From: Chitinophagaceae bacterium
Lineage (GTDB): Bacteria > Bacteroidota > Bacteroidia > Chitinophagales > UBA10324
DNA: 24,605 bases
NCBI GenBank assembly: GCA_023251195.1
Contig: JAHEZG010000013.1
Span: 1 to 24,605, forward strand
Direction: 5' to 3'
In this document: in pieces, positions 7,922 through 17,216 of the stretch
How positions within the stretch are numbered: position 1 is the first letter of the stretch
Layout: the number at the start of each line of letters is the position of its first letter
The notes under the pieces: model-generated
Seen by the model: only the letters and a program-made list of their open reading frames with translations
What the model was told of the DNA's origin: nothing
Database searches by the model: none
Program-made: the position numbers and the translations under genes

Positions 7922-8653
7922 TTGCTAACCATTTTTAAAAAAGAGCTCAGCAGTTTTTTCAGCAGCATAACTGGTTATGTGGTCATGCTTGTTTTCTTGC
8001 TGGCGTTAGGTTTATTCGTTTGGGTTTTCCCCGATAGCAATGTGCTTGATTATGGTTATGCATCACTCGATCCGCTTTTCTTCTACGCACCGTGGATTTT
8101 TATTTTTCTGATCCCGGCCATCACCATGAAATCTTTTTCTGATGAAATAAAAACCGGAACAATAGAACTACTCAGTACCCGACCTGTAACTGATTTGCAA
8201 ATTGTATTAGGAAAATATTTCGCCTCTCTTTTTCTGGTTGTGTTTTCAATTGCTCCAACACTTTTATATTTCTATACCATCTATCAACTCGGTAGTCCAA
8301 AAGGCAATATGGATATTGGTGCTACATGGGGTTCTTACATCGGATTAATTTTTCTCAGTGGAACTTTCGTGAGCATCGGCATTTTTACATCCTCTATTAC
8401 AGGTAATCAGATTGTTGCTTTTATACTGGCAGTGTTTCTCTGTTTTTTTTCGTATCAGGCTTTTGATATGCTCAGCAAATTGAATTTTTTTGCCGGAACA
8501 TTTGATACAGTTGTTCAAAACATCGGAATCAATTATCACTATCAATCAATCAGCAGGGGAGTAGTTGATACTCGCGATGCACTTTATTTTATTTCATTCA
8601 TCACCATTTTTATTTTAATGACGCGCACTTCAATCCAAAGCCGGAAATGGTAA
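7922..8653 (+). CDS. gldF: Gliding-motility ABC transporter permease GldF
   Basis: This is an integral membrane permease (243 aa) of the ABC-2 type that pairs with GldA and GldG. The N terminus LTIFKKELSSFFSSITGYVV is the typical start of GldF, followed by about six hydrophobic segments. The segment MKSFSDEIKTGTIELLSTRP (about 70-90) is the conserved cytoplasmic loop of such permeases. The start is TTG at 7922; upstream in-frame codons offer no ATG or GTG, and the next ATG (about residue 21) would cut into the first membrane segment. The next gene, gldG, starts 9 bases after the stop, so the two are translated from one message. Confidence 0.87.
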   Translation: MLTIFKKELSSFFSSITGYVVMLVFLLALGLFVWVFPDSNVLDYGYASLDPLFFYAPWIFIFLIPAITMKSFSDEIKTGTIELLSTRPVTDLQIVLGKYFASLFLVVFSIAPTLLYFYTIYQLGSPKGNMDIGATWGSYIGLIFLSGTFVSIGIFTSSITGNQIVAFILAVFLCFFSYQAFDMLSKLNFFAGTFDTVVQNIGINYHYQSISRGVVDTRDALYFISFITIFILMTRTSIQSRKW

Positions 8654-8662
8654 ACTGAAATT

Positions 8663-10387
8663 ATGAGCAGCACAAAAAGAAAATCAAATAAACAATCCAT
8701 TCTCTTCCGCCTTTTAGTGGTGATTGGAATAATTGTGTTGTTGAATTTGCTGGCTTCAAGATTATTTCTTCGATTGGATTTAACAAGTGATAAACGATTT
8801 ACCATCTCCGAAAAAACAAAAGAGATGCTTCGCAATTTGAATGACGGAGTATTTGTTAAAATTTATCTTACGGGTGATATGCCTGCCGGATTTAAACGAT
8901 TGTCGAATTCAACCAGAGATTTATTAGATGAAATGAAAATATATGGTGGCAACAATCTGCAATATCAGTTTGAAGATCCACTGGAAGGAAAAACAGAAAA
9001 AGAAAAAAATGAAATACTAAAAGAACTCGCACAAAATGGATTGGAACCAACCAATGTAACAGTTAAAGGAGAAGATGAATATTCGCAGAAATTAATTATT
9101 CCGGGTGCGGTTGTTTACTTTCAGTCAGGTGTTGGCGTTCCTGTTAATTTATTAAATAATGAGAGCGGTATGAAATCGCAACTCGCCTTAAATAATTCTG
9201 AAGCGCAGTTAGAATATAAATTTTCTTCTGCCATAAAAACGCAGCTCTCACCAACAAAAACCCGAATTGCTTTTCTGCGCGGACATGGAGAAAGGGAGCT
9301 CTATTATTTATACGACTTTGTAAAAACAATTACCTCGTTTTATGAAGCAGATACTATTTTATTAAATCAGGTGATTGATGTAAGAAGGAAAGCAGATGTT
9401 TTAATAATTGCGCAACCAACTAAGTCAATAAACGAGCAGGATAAATATAAAATAGACCAGTTTATAATGAATGGCGGAAAAGTTCTTTGGTTGCTGGATG
9501 CACTGAATGCATCACTCGATAGCCTCACACAAAAACCGGCTATGCTTGCCATAAATTATTCTCTCAATTTAGATGATCAGTTATTTACTTATGGTGTTCG
9601 GCTCAATGCCGGATTGTTAATGGATCTGGCATGCAATCAAATACCGCTTATGGTTCAGAATAATAATTCAACCACTAATCAACCGCAGTTTCATTTATTT
9701 CCATGTCCGTATTTCCCGGTGCTATTTCCGGCTTCAGAGCATCCGGTTACTTATGGCATTGATGCAGTTAGTACTTTATTTCCATCCACACTTGATACAG
9801 TTGCTACTTCAGGAATAAAAAAAACAATACTGCTCCATTCTTCAAAATATTCAAAACTGGTATTTGGCCCTTATATGATAGACATGCGCGAACTAAGAAA
9901 AGAACCCGATGTAAATTCATTTAACAAAAAAAATTATCCGGTAGCGGTTTTACTCGAAGGGAAATTTAAATCGTTGTATAAAAACCGAATGCCTGAAAAG
10001 TTAAAAATAGTTTTAGCCGATTCATTAAAAACACCTTTCATCGAAAACAGCAGTGAAAATAAAATGATTGTTGTTGCCGATGGCGACATGGCAAGCAATG
10101 AGTTCAGCAACAAGGGCCAACCATTTTCACTTGGATATTATAAATACACAGGTGATTATTTTAACAACAAAAATTTTTTACTCAATTGCATCGATTATCT
10201 GGCCGGTAATCTTAATCAAATTGAAACCAGAGGCAAGCAGGTAAAATTGCGGTTACTTGATGTACAAAAAGTAAAGAGCGAAAAAACAAAGTGGCAATCA
10301 CTAAACCTTGCCGTTCCCATTGTGTTGATTTTGATTTTTGGCGCCATATTTATTATCATACGCACAAAAAAATATTCGAGATTATAA
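8663..10387 (+). CDS. gldG: Gliding-motility ABC transporter substrate-binding/accessory protein GldG
   Basis: The protein (574 aa) has an N-terminal membrane helix (about 14-35), a large periplasmic part and a C-terminal helix (about 548-566) followed by a short basic tail, the usual GldG layout. Family-like pieces are RLDLTSDKRFTISEKTKEML near the first helix, the IAFLRGHGERELYYLYDF segment (about 202-219) and the glutamine-amidotransferase-like core around VLIIAQPTKSINEQDKYKID and NGGKVLWLLD. It partners GldF (9 bases upstream) and GldA. A DUF4340 gene follows after 29 bases, an order often seen for such transporters. Confidence 0.87.
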   Translation: MSSTKRKSNKQSILFRLLVVIGIIVLLNLLASRLFLRLDLTSDKRFTISEKTKEMLRNLNDGVFVKIYLTGDMPAGFKRLSNSTRDLLDEMKIYGGNNLQYQFEDPLEGKTEKEKNEILKELAQNGLEPTNVTVKGEDEYSQKLIIPGAVVYFQSGVGVPVNLLNNESGMKSQLALNNSEAQLEYKFSSAIKTQLSPTKTRIAFLRGHGERELYYLYDFVKTITSFYEADTILLNQVIDVRRKADVLIIAQPTKSINEQDKYKIDQFIMNGGKVLWLLDALNASLDSLTQKPAMLAINYSLNLDDQLFTYGVRLNAGLLMDLACNQIPLMVQNNNSTTNQPQFHLFPCPYFPVLFPASEHPVTYGIDAVSTLFPSTLDTVATSGIKKTILLHSSKYSKLVFGPYMIDMRELRKEPDVNSFNKKNYPVAVLLEGKFKSLYKNRMPEKLKIVLADSLKTPFIENSSENKMIVVADGDMASNEFSNKGQPFSLGYYKYTGDYFNNKNFLLNCIDYLAGNLNQIETRGKQVKLRLLDVQKVKSEKTKWQSLNLAVPIVLILIFGAIFIIIRTKKYSRL

Positions 10388-10416
10388 AATTTATTTACAT
10401 TTTCAATTAACAAATA

Positions 10417-11460
10417 ATGAAAAAAAATTTTCTCTATTCACTCTTATTAATTGTGATTGGCCTGGCAGTTTATTATTTTATTATCAGAAAGGGAAACAGC
10501 ACACTTCCAATCAACGAAAAAAATTTTGCAGTGGATGATACTGCCGGAATTGGAAAAATATTTATAGCCGATATGGAAAAAAAATCAGTCACGCTTGAAC
10601 GGAATTCCAATGGCGTGTGGACAGTGAATGATAAATATGAAGTGCGGCCTGATGCCATTAGCCTGTTATTAAAAACCATCAGGCAATTAAGTATAAAATA
10701 CCCGGTAGCAACAGCAGCTCGAAACAATGTGCTCAAATCAATGGCTACCAACAATTGCAAGGTTGAAATTTATGATTTGCAAAACAATTTAATTACCGCA
10801 TACTATGTTGGAGGCGGAACCAATGACTTTAACGGAACCTACATGAAAACTGTTGAGGGAGAAAACCCCTATGTGGTAAGTGTTCCAGGATTTCATGGTG
10901 TACTGACTGTTCGATACATCACAGATATTGAACAACTGCGAAGCCGAAGTATTTTTAATTTACCACTCAATCAATTAAAAGAAGTTTCGGTTTACTATAC
11001 CGAGCAAGCTGATAGTTCATACCGAATAAAAGTGATTGGGGTTGATTCATTTCAATTAATAAATTATCAATCCGGCAAACAAGTAAATCCAAAACTGGTG
11101 AGCAAAGACCGTTTGAATCTGTACCTGTCATTGTTTCGATTTATAAACGCCGAAGGATATGAAAACAATAACAAAAAGAAGGATTCAATTTTAATGCAGA
11201 AAGCTTTTTGCGAAATTAATGTAGTTGATATTCGCGGTACTATTTACAAAGCAACCTGCTACTACAAACCGGTGAGCCGCGAAACACTTCAACAGTTTTC
11301 GAATACCGGTGCGCCAATGGCACACGATGTTGATCATTATTATGCCACCATAAATAACGGAAACGATTTTGTGCTGATCCAGCAATTTCATTTTGGTCGA
11401 TTGTTTCAAACAATTGGATTTTTCTACATGAAAACTTCAGAAAGAAGTAATAAAAATTAA
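10417..11460 (+). CDS. DUF4340-type membrane-anchored protein
   Basis: The protein (347 aa) has one N-terminal membrane helix (about 5-23) and a long extracytoplasmic part. It begins with repeats of the pattern ITLERNxxGxWxVNDKYxVRPDAI, seen here at about 55-80 and typical of DUF4340 proteins, which often sit next to GldG-like genes. It is probably an accessory part of the same transporter. Its stop codon (11458-11460) is followed directly by the ATG of the terC-like gene, so the two are almost certainly co-transcribed. The function is unknown; the DUF4340 assignment rests on recalled family style and position. Confidence 0.68.
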   Translation: MKKNFLYSLLLIVIGLAVYYFIIRKGNSTLPINEKNFAVDDTAGIGKIFIADMEKKSVTLERNSNGVWTVNDKYEVRPDAISLLLKTIRQLSIKYPVATAARNNVLKSMATNNCKVEIYDLQNNLITAYYVGGGTNDFNGTYMKTVEGENPYVVSVPGFHGVLTVRYITDIEQLRSRSIFNLPLNQLKEVSVYYTEQADSSYRIKVIGVDSFQLINYQSGKQVNPKLVSKDRLNLYLSLFRFINAEGYENNNKKKDSILMQKAFCEINVVDIRGTIYKATCYYKPVSRETLQQFSNTGAPMAHDVDHYYATINNGNDFVLIQQFHFGRLFQTIGFFYMKTSERSNKN

Positions 11461-12399
11461 ATGGATTTCTTCAATACAATAAGTGCTGATTCCTGGTTGT
11501 ATATCATTTTTATATCCATTCTGATCATTTCTTTAATCATAGATTTCGGAAGTTTTCACAAGCCACGAGAAATGAGTTTTAAAAGCGCCATTTTCCAAAG
11601 TATCGGATGGGTGAGTGTGGCGCTTTCTTTCGGCTACCTGATTTACAAAAAGGAGGGAAACGAATATGCGCTTCAATATATGTCGGCTTACCTGATGGAA
11701 TATTCGCTTTCCATTGATAATATTTTTGTTTTTGTATTGATTCTTAATTATTTTAAAATTAAAAAAAAATATTACCATAAAGTTTTGTTTTTCGGAATCA
11801 TGGGGGCCATTATTTTCAGAACAATATTTATTTTATTGGGAATGGTAATAGTGGAAGAGTTTTCATGGATACTTTACATTTTTGGATTACTGCTCATATA
11901 TACTGGCTATAAAATTTTAATGAGTGGCCAGGAACCTGAAGTGCATCCGGAGCACAATGTGGTTTACAAATTCATGAAAAAATATTTCAACATTTTACCG
12001 GAAGATGGTGATGGATATTTTTTGATTTACCGCGACGGAAAAAAACAGTACAGCATACTTTTTTTAGTAGTTGGTGTTTTGGCAAGTACTGATTTGATTT
12101 TTGCCATTGATTCAATTCCGGCGGCTTTTGCAGTTTCGCAACACAAACTTGTAGTGCTCACATCCAATATTTTTGCTGTTATGGGTTTGCGCGCCATGTT
12201 TTATTTATTAATGGGTGCAGTAAATAAATTCGATTACCTGCAACAAGGTATTTCATTTGTTCTCATGTTTATCGGAATAAAAATGCTCATCGAAATATTC
12301 CATTGGCACATTCCAACAGAACTTTCACTACTTATTATAATTATTATGCTGGGTTCATCGGTGGCACTTTCAATTTTGAAAACAAATGCTAAAAAATAA
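11461..12399 (+). CDS. TerC/Alx-family membrane protein (probable metal-ion exporter)
   Basis: This polytopic protein (312 aa) has about eight to nine hydrophobic segments. It carries the two acidic signature blocks of the TerC family: MEYSLSIDNIFVFVLIL (E80, D86, N87) and ASTDLIFAIDSIPAAFAVS (D211, D217). TerC/Alx relatives in bacteria export manganese and help protect metal-requiring exported enzymes; tellurite resistance is the historical name. The length fits the Alx branch. It starts at the base after the stop of the DUF4340 gene, linking it to the gld operon. No plus-strand terminator with a clear T tract follows; the hairpin at 12402-12424 serves the opposite strand better. Confidence 0.88.
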   Translation: MDFFNTISADSWLYIIFISILIISLIIDFGSFHKPREMSFKSAIFQSIGWVSVALSFGYLIYKKEGNEYALQYMSAYLMEYSLSIDNIFVFVLILNYFKIKKKYYHKVLFFGIMGAIIFRTIFILLGMVIVEEFSWILYIFGLLLIYTGYKILMSGQEPEVHPEHNVVYKFMKKYFNILPEDGDGYFLIYRDGKKQYSILFLVVGVLASTDLIFAIDSIPAAFAVSQHKLVVLTSNIFAVMGLRAMFYLLMGAVNKFDYLQQGISFVLMFIGIKMLIEIFHWHIPTELSLLIIIIMLGSSVALSILKTNAKK

Positions 12400-12401
12400 A
12401 A

Positions 12402-12424
12402 AAAGCCTGAAGTGATCAGGCTTT
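12402..12424 (-). terminator. Intrinsic terminator between convergent genes, best on the minus strand
   Basis: A 9-bp perfect stem (AAAGCCTGA, 12402-12410, with TCAGGCTTT, 12416-12424) has a 5-base loop. Read on the minus strand it runs straight into a long T tract (complement of 12391-12404), so it ends the PKD-protein transcript. On the plus strand only three T follow, so termination of terC would be weaker. Confidence 0.82.
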
Positions 12425-12447
12425 GAATAAAATCATTTCGGGAGTTA

Positions 12448-15228
12448 TTATTTCAACAAAGTAACATCGCCGGAATTTTCAACTATCACACCATCGATGT
12501 ATTCAATTTTATAATAATAAACATATACGCCAACATTGCAATTTACTGAATGAAAAGTACCGTCCCAGCCTTCGCCCGGATCCTTGGTTTCAAACAGTAA
12601 TTCGCCCCAGCGATCGAATATTTTAAGACTATAGTTTAAAATAATACCAGTTGATTTTAAATAAAAAATATCGTTGCGCAAATCATTGTTCGGTGTAAAA
12701 GCAGTAGGCGCCCAAATCGTTTCCGGAGGAATAACATTAATAGTTATTGATTTAGTAGATGAACAGCCATTTATATCTACCATTACCACCTGATAAATGG
12801 TTGTATCAGACGGTGAAGCTATTGGTGATGAAATTGAATAGCCGCTAAGCGAATTTGTGGTGGTATCCCAACTATAACTTACACCACCTGAAGCAACTAA
12901 TTGTATGGATTGTCCGCCGTAAATAGTAGTGCTGTCAATATTTGTTGAAACAGGAGTACCGGAACTTACAGTAATATAATTTGCAATTGTTAGTGTATCG
13001 CTGAATCCGAGCACATCAAAAATAATTAAAGTAACCGGATAAATTCCTTCATTGGCGTAGCACACAAATGGTGGATTTTGAGCAGTTATAGAATCTGGCA
13101 CTGCACCCGGAAATTTCCACAACCAACCAATCGGACTTCCGGTAGTTGGTACATAACTATAACTAACACAATCGCCTTCACATATTAAATCATCCGAAAC
13201 CGTGAATTGTGCATTTAATAAATTGCAATAGGTAACAGTTATAAAATTCGGAAGAAATAATGTATCAGCGCCATAAAGATTAGTTACAATTAATGTTACA
13301 TCATAAGTGTCGGGTAGCATATAACAAATTTGCGGAGGTATTTGCCCTGAAAAACTAGCAGGTGTTCCACCCGGAAATGTCCAGTCCCAGGTAGTTGCTC
13401 CAAGACTTTGATTGTTAAAACTAAAGCAATCACCATTACAACCCGTAACAATGGCTGAAGAAAATGCGGCAGTAGGAACACAACTTGCAACTGAAATATA
13501 ATTACTGATTAATGTAGTATCACTGCCGTAAGCATTTGTTGCGATTAACTGCACATCATAAGTGCCAGCTGTGTTGTAGCAAATTTGTGGTGGATTTTGT
13601 CCTGTAAAAGTAGAAGGAGTTCCGCCCGGAAATGACCAGTCCCAAGAAGTAGTCAATACACTTTGGTCGGTATATGTTATACATTGTGTTTCGCATAAAA
13701 CCGTTTGCGGTGTATTAAATACTGCTGTTGGTGGTTGGCAATTAGTTACAGTAATATAATTTGGAAAAGTATAAGTATCAATGTTGATCCCGTCGTCAAC
13801 AGTTAAGGTTACATCATAACTTCCGGGGGTGTTATAACAAATGTTGGTCGGATTTTGACTCAATGAGGAATTAGGGATTCCTCCCGGAAACGACCAGGTC
13901 CAACCAATCAGATTAAATCCGGTACTTAAATCAGAATAGTCAATACAAGTATTGTTACAAAAAGTAGTAGTTGGTGTTGAAAAATTTGCATTCGGCAAGG
14001 TGCAATTCACTGCATTAATATAAGCAGCCATTGTTAAAGTATCGGAACCAAAACCATTTACCACAATCAAAGTCACATTATAAGAACCAATAGAGCTGTA
14101 AGTTATTGGAGGCGGAAATTGTCCACTGTAAGTTGAAGGGGATCCACCAGGAAAACTCCAATCCCAGGAAATCGGAGATCCAAGTGATGCATCTGTAAAT
14201 ACCACTGAATCGCCCTGACAAAAATTTGTTTGGTTTGCGCTGAAATCAGCAACAGCACTTATACAGTTACTGACCACAATACCAATTGAAGTTGAAACCG
14301 CAGGAGTGCCACAATTATCGCTTACCGTAAGTGTAATATTGAAAGTACCCGCAGTACTAAAAAGAACGGTTGGGTTTTGAAGTGTTGAAGTATTTGGTGA
14401 TCCACCTCCTCCAAAATCCCAAGCCCAAACCGAAACCGGACCGAAAGAACTGGTACTGTTAAAAGTTACTGAATCGCCGTTACAAGGGCTGCTTGGATTG
14501 AATACAAAATTCGGAAAAATTGAAATTGCCTGACTGTACACCACAATACTGTCAATAGCAACCGATGGATCAGTTCCTAATCCATCATTATTGTTTTGCC
14601 AATTAAAACCAAGACGCACATTTGCATTGTTTACAGCAGAGGCAGGTAAAGCAACAGAATAAAATGTCCATTCACCTTGTGGAGCACAACCAGCCGTTAA
14701 AGTTGTTGCAGGGTTAGTAATAATGGTCCACGATACACCATCCCAATATTGAAAATTAAAATAATCTTGTAACGATGGAGTAGTTTGTCCGTTGGCCAGG
14801 TATCTGAAATCAACATATACCGGATCTCCTGAACAAGAGCAATCTATAATTGGCGTTACCGCCATTTTATGAGTCATTGTATTATAAATACCACCACCAG
14901 CATTATAAGCAGCTCCACAATCTCCGGTCGGGCAAATAAAAGGAACAGGTTGGCTGCCAATATGAAGTGTGGCATTTCCGGCGCACGCAGATCCGCACTG
15001 TCCAATTAAATTCCCGTTTTCTTCACAGCTTACATACCACAGATTTGCATCAGCTCCATTGGCTCCTGAGTTGGTAACAGTCCAGCCATTAAACCCAATT
15101 GCCGGAGTGCCCTGTGCACTAGCCGGAGTTGAAAAATCCTCAGACCAATGGGTTGTTATTTGTGCATTAACATTTAAAGTAAACAACAATGCAAAAAATA
15201 TATTAATGACAAACAGATTTTTTTTCAT
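12448..15228 (-). CDS. Large secreted PKD-repeat protein with type B T9SS sorting domain (926 aa)
   Basis: This is a surface or secreted adhesin-like protein. I chose the ATG at 15228 because it gives a clean signal peptide (MKKNLFVIN...LNVNAQ, about 1-23); the frame runs further upstream to 15294 without sense. Residues 24-235 are a Cys-containing beta-rich N-terminal domain. Six PKD domains follow at about 241-322, 326-409, 412-497, 500-583, 584-668 and 671-756, each with the WxWxF/DFPGG core and an xYDVTLxV strand. Residues 758-835 resemble an Ig-like spacer. Residues 836-926 (IWAPTAFTPNNDLRNDIF, LKIFDRWGELLFET, GWDGTF, GVYVYYYKIEY) are the gliding-motility-associated CHU_C domain, the type B T9SS signal. 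PKD domains bind proteins or polysaccharides; the ligand is unknown. Repeats 3-6 have an extra cysteine pair. The gene is transcribed alone. Confidence 0.9.
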   Translation of the reverse strand: MKKNLFVINIFFALLFTLNVNAQITTHWSEDFSTPASAQGTPAIGFNGWTVTNSGANGADANLWYVSCEENGNLIGQCGSACAGNATLHIGSQPVPFICPTGDCGAAYNAGGGIYNTMTHKMAVTPIIDCSCSGDPVYVDFRYLANGQTTPSLQDYFNFQYWDGVSWTIITNPATTLTAGCAPQGEWTFYSVALPASAVNNANVRLGFNWQNNNDGLGTDPSVAIDSIVVYSQAISIFPNFVFNPSSPCNGDSVTFNSTSSFGPVSVWAWDFGGGGSPNTSTLQNPTVLFSTAGTFNITLTVSDNCGTPAVSTSIGIVVSNCISAVADFSANQTNFCQGDSVVFTDASLGSPISWDWSFPGGSPSTYSGQFPPPITYSSIGSYNVTLIVVNGFGSDTLTMAAYINAVNCTLPNANFSTPTTTFCNNTCIDYSDLSTGFNLIGWTWSFPGGIPNSSLSQNPTNICYNTPGSYDVTLTVDDGINIDTYTFPNYITVTNCQPPTAVFNTPQTVLCETQCITYTDQSVLTTSWDWSFPGGTPSTFTGQNPPQICYNTAGTYDVQLIATNAYGSDTTLISNYISVASCVPTAAFSSAIVTGCNGDCFSFNNQSLGATTWDWTFPGGTPASFSGQIPPQICYMLPDTYDVTLIVTNLYGADTLFLPNFITVTYCNLLNAQFTVSDDLICEGDCVSYSYVPTTGSPIGWLWKFPGAVPDSITAQNPPFVCYANEGIYPVTLIIFDVLGFSDTLTIANYITVSSGTPVSTNIDSTTIYGGQSIQLVASGGVSYSWDTTTNSLSGYSISSPIASPSDTTIYQVVMVDINGCSSTKSITINVIPPETIWAPTAFTPNNDLRNDIFYLKSTGIILNYSLKIFDRWGELLFETKDPGEGWDGTFHSVNCNVGVYVYYYKIEYIDGVIVENSGDVTLLK

Positions 15229-15354
15229 TCTAAATTCAGAAAAATTTATTCCGCGATAAATATACGACCAACATGTGAATTGTAGCTTTATCAAATCGAA
15301 TCAAAATGCCTAACATTGTCCGCTGTTTGCATTCAATATTACATCTTCAATTAA

Positions 15355-16551
15355 ATGGATAATCTTAAAGCAGAAATTAAAAGCATTTCTTCAAAAATTC
15401 AGGAGGAAATAATCGGGATTAGAAGACATATTCATGCACACCCGGAACTATCAAATGAAGAAGTAAAAACAGCAGTGTTTATATCACAAAAATTAGTGGA
15501 GTGGAATATTCCGCACGAAAAAAATATTGCCGGAAATGGAATTTCAGTTTTATTGAAAGGTGATTTGAAAGGGGAAAAGGTGATTGCCATCAGAGGTGAA
15601 TTGGATGCTCTTCCGATTTTTGAAAAAAATGTAGTGCCATATAAATCATGCAATGATGGTGTAATGCATGCATGTGGTCACGATGTTCATTCCGCTGCAT
15701 TACTTGGAACACTCCGGATTTTACAACAACTGAAATCACAATGGGGGGGGACTGTAAAAGCAATTTTTCAACCTGCTGAAGAAAAATTGCCGGGTGGAGG
15801 GAGTGTGATGATTGCCAATGGAATTTTAGAAAATCCGAAACCTGATTCTATTTTGGCGCTGCATGTTTTTCCAACTCTGGAATATGGCAAAGTTGGTTTT
15901 CGCGAAGGGCAGTACATGGCAAGTGCGGATGAAATTTATATAACTGTTACAGGTAAAGGTGGTCATGCAGCAATGCCCGGCGAATACAACAATCCGCTTT
16001 TTATTGCGGCGCGATTGTTAAATGCTTATGAAAATTTGATTGAAGAAACAAAAAAACAATCAGTGCCAACTGTTATTGCTTTCGGAAAAATTACTGGTGC
16101 AGGAGCAACAAATGTGATTCCGGATGAAGTGAAAATTGAAGGCACTTTCAGAACAATGGACGAGGACTGGCGAAAAAATACTCACGAAAAATTAAATTCC
16201 ATAGCGCAAAAAATTGCAACAGAAACTCAATCAACCATTGAATTGAATATTGTAATCGGATATCCGTGCTTGTATAATAATCCTGCACTCACCCAACAAG
16301 TAAAATCTGCTGCGGAAATTTTTCTCGGGAAAGAAAATGTAGTTGATATTCCGTTGCGAATGACTTCCGATGATTTCGCTTTTTATTCTCAAGAAATTCC
16401 GGGATGTTATTTCCGGCTCGGAACGCGAAACGAAGAGCGCGGAATTATTTCTCCGGTTCACACTGCAACTTTTGATATTGACGAGCGCGCATTGCAAACT
16501 GCCACCGGAACAATGGCGTGGATTGCATTGAATTTATTGCAGACAAAATAA
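15355..16551 (+). CDS. M20-family amidohydrolase/peptidase (hippurate hydrolase-like)
   Basis: This is a zinc-dependent hydrolase of the M20D type (398 aa) that cuts an acyl or amino-acid amide; relatives include hippurate hydrolase, N-acetyl-L-amino-acid deacetylases and IAA-amino-acid hydrolases. Visible family features are RRHIHAHPELSNEE (23-36), RGELDALP (80-87), the metal-binding MHACGHD (104-110), PAEEKLPGGG with the catalytic and ligand glutamates (E142, E143), ALHVFP (H170), GKGGHAAMPG in the dimerisation (lid) domain and SPVHTATFDIDE near the C terminus. No signal peptide is present, so it is cytoplasmic. The ATG at 15355 lies close to the start of family similarity. It is divergent from the PKD gene and 53 bases upstream of cysC. 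The exact substrate cannot be read from sequence. Confidence 0.9.
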   Translation: MDNLKAEIKSISSKIQEEIIGIRRHIHAHPELSNEEVKTAVFISQKLVEWNIPHEKNIAGNGISVLLKGDLKGEKVIAIRGELDALPIFEKNVVPYKSCNDGVMHACGHDVHSAALLGTLRILQQLKSQWGGTVKAIFQPAEEKLPGGGSVMIANGILENPKPDSILALHVFPTLEYGKVGFREGQYMASADEIYITVTGKGGHAAMPGEYNNPLFIAARLLNAYENLIEETKKQSVPTVIAFGKITGAGATNVIPDEVKIEGTFRTMDEDWRKNTHEKLNSIAQKIATETQSTIELNIVIGYPCLYNNPALTQQVKSAAEIFLGKENVVDIPLRMTSDDFAFYSQEIPGCYFRLGTRNEERGIISPVHTATFDIDERALQTATGTMAWIALNLLQTK

Positions 16552-16584
16552 TTATTGTAATTAGGTATAACACCTTCTGCCCAT

Positions 16585-16592
16585 TAAATTTG
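16585..16592 (+). promoter_or_regulatory. Candidate -7 box (TAAATTTG) upstream of cysC
   Basis: TAAATTTG matches the Bacteroidota -7 consensus TAnnTTTG exactly and lies 12 bases before the cysC start. The expected -33 TTTG is represented only by a weak TTAG at 16561-16564, 20 bases upstream. The box also supports the cysC start at 16605 over the longer frame. Confidence 0.45.
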
Positions 16593-16604
16593 CGGCTTCA
16601 AAAA

Positions 16605-17216
16605 ATGAGTGCCGCCACTAACATACATCCGATTTTTCATCGCATACTGCAACGGACTGATAAGGAAAATCAGTTACAACAAAATGCCAAAATTTTATGG
16701 CTCACCGGCTTAAGCGGTTCCGGCAAAAGCACGATAGCAGAAGCACTCGAAAAAAAATTGCAAGAACAAAATTTTTTTACTGAATTACTGGATGGCGATA
16801 ACATTCGCGCAGGAATAAATAATAATTTAGGTTTTAGCGATGCCGACCGATTGGAAAATATCCGGCGTATTGCTGAAGTATCAAAACTATTTTTGAATTG
16901 CGGCATCATCACCATCAATTCATTTGTCAGCCCCACAAACGATGTTCGCGCTCTGGCAAAAAAAATAATTGGCGAAAATGATTTCATAGAAATTTATGTC
17001 AACTGTCCGATTGAAATTTGCGAGCAACGCGATGTGAAAGGTCTTTACGCAAAAGCACGCAGAGGAGAAATTAAAGACTTCACCGGAATCACCGCACCAT
17101 TTGAAGCGCCCGTTGCGCCTTCAATAGAAATTAAAAGCAACGAACTCACCATTGAAGAATCGGTTGAAAAAATTTTCAATCACATTCTTCCCATCATCAC
17201 GAAAGAAAAAAAATGA
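16605..17216 (+). CDS. cysC: Adenylylsulfate (APS) kinase
   Basis: This enzyme phosphorylates APS with ATP to give PAPS, the activated sulfate used for sulfite formation or sulfation. It has 203 aa, the usual length. It shows Walker A GLSGSGKST (35-43), the DGDNIR substrate motif (63-68), the RRIAEVSKLF helix, NSFVSPTNDVR, YVNCPIEICEQRDVKGLYAKAR and the C-terminal FTGITAPFEAP segment. The start is ATG 16605 (MSAATNIHP); the frame is open back to 16518, but that stretch overlaps the end of the M20 gene in another frame and holds the candidate -7 box. The stop overlaps the cysD start by four bases (ATGA, 17213-17216), so the two are translationally coupled. In many bacteria CysC is fused to CysN; here it is separate. 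Confidence 0.95.
   Translation: MSAATNIHPIFHRILQRTDKENQLQQNAKILWLTGLSGSGKSTIAEALEKKLQEQNFFTELLDGDNIRAGINNNLGFSDADRLENIRRIAEVSKLFLNCGIITINSFVSPTNDVRALAKKIIGENDFIEIYVNCPIEICEQRDVKGLYAKARRGEIKDFTGITAPFEAPVAPSIEIKSNELTIEESVEKIFNHILPIITKEKK

Noticed and set aside
15229..15294. Upstream extension of the PKD protein
   Set aside because: The 22 extra residues precede a perfect signal peptide at the internal ATG 15228, and exported proteins need that signal at the N terminus.
16518..16604. Upstream extension of cysC
   Set aside because: It overlaps the end of the amidohydrolase gene and contains the candidate -7 box; APS kinase length fits the ATG at 16605.
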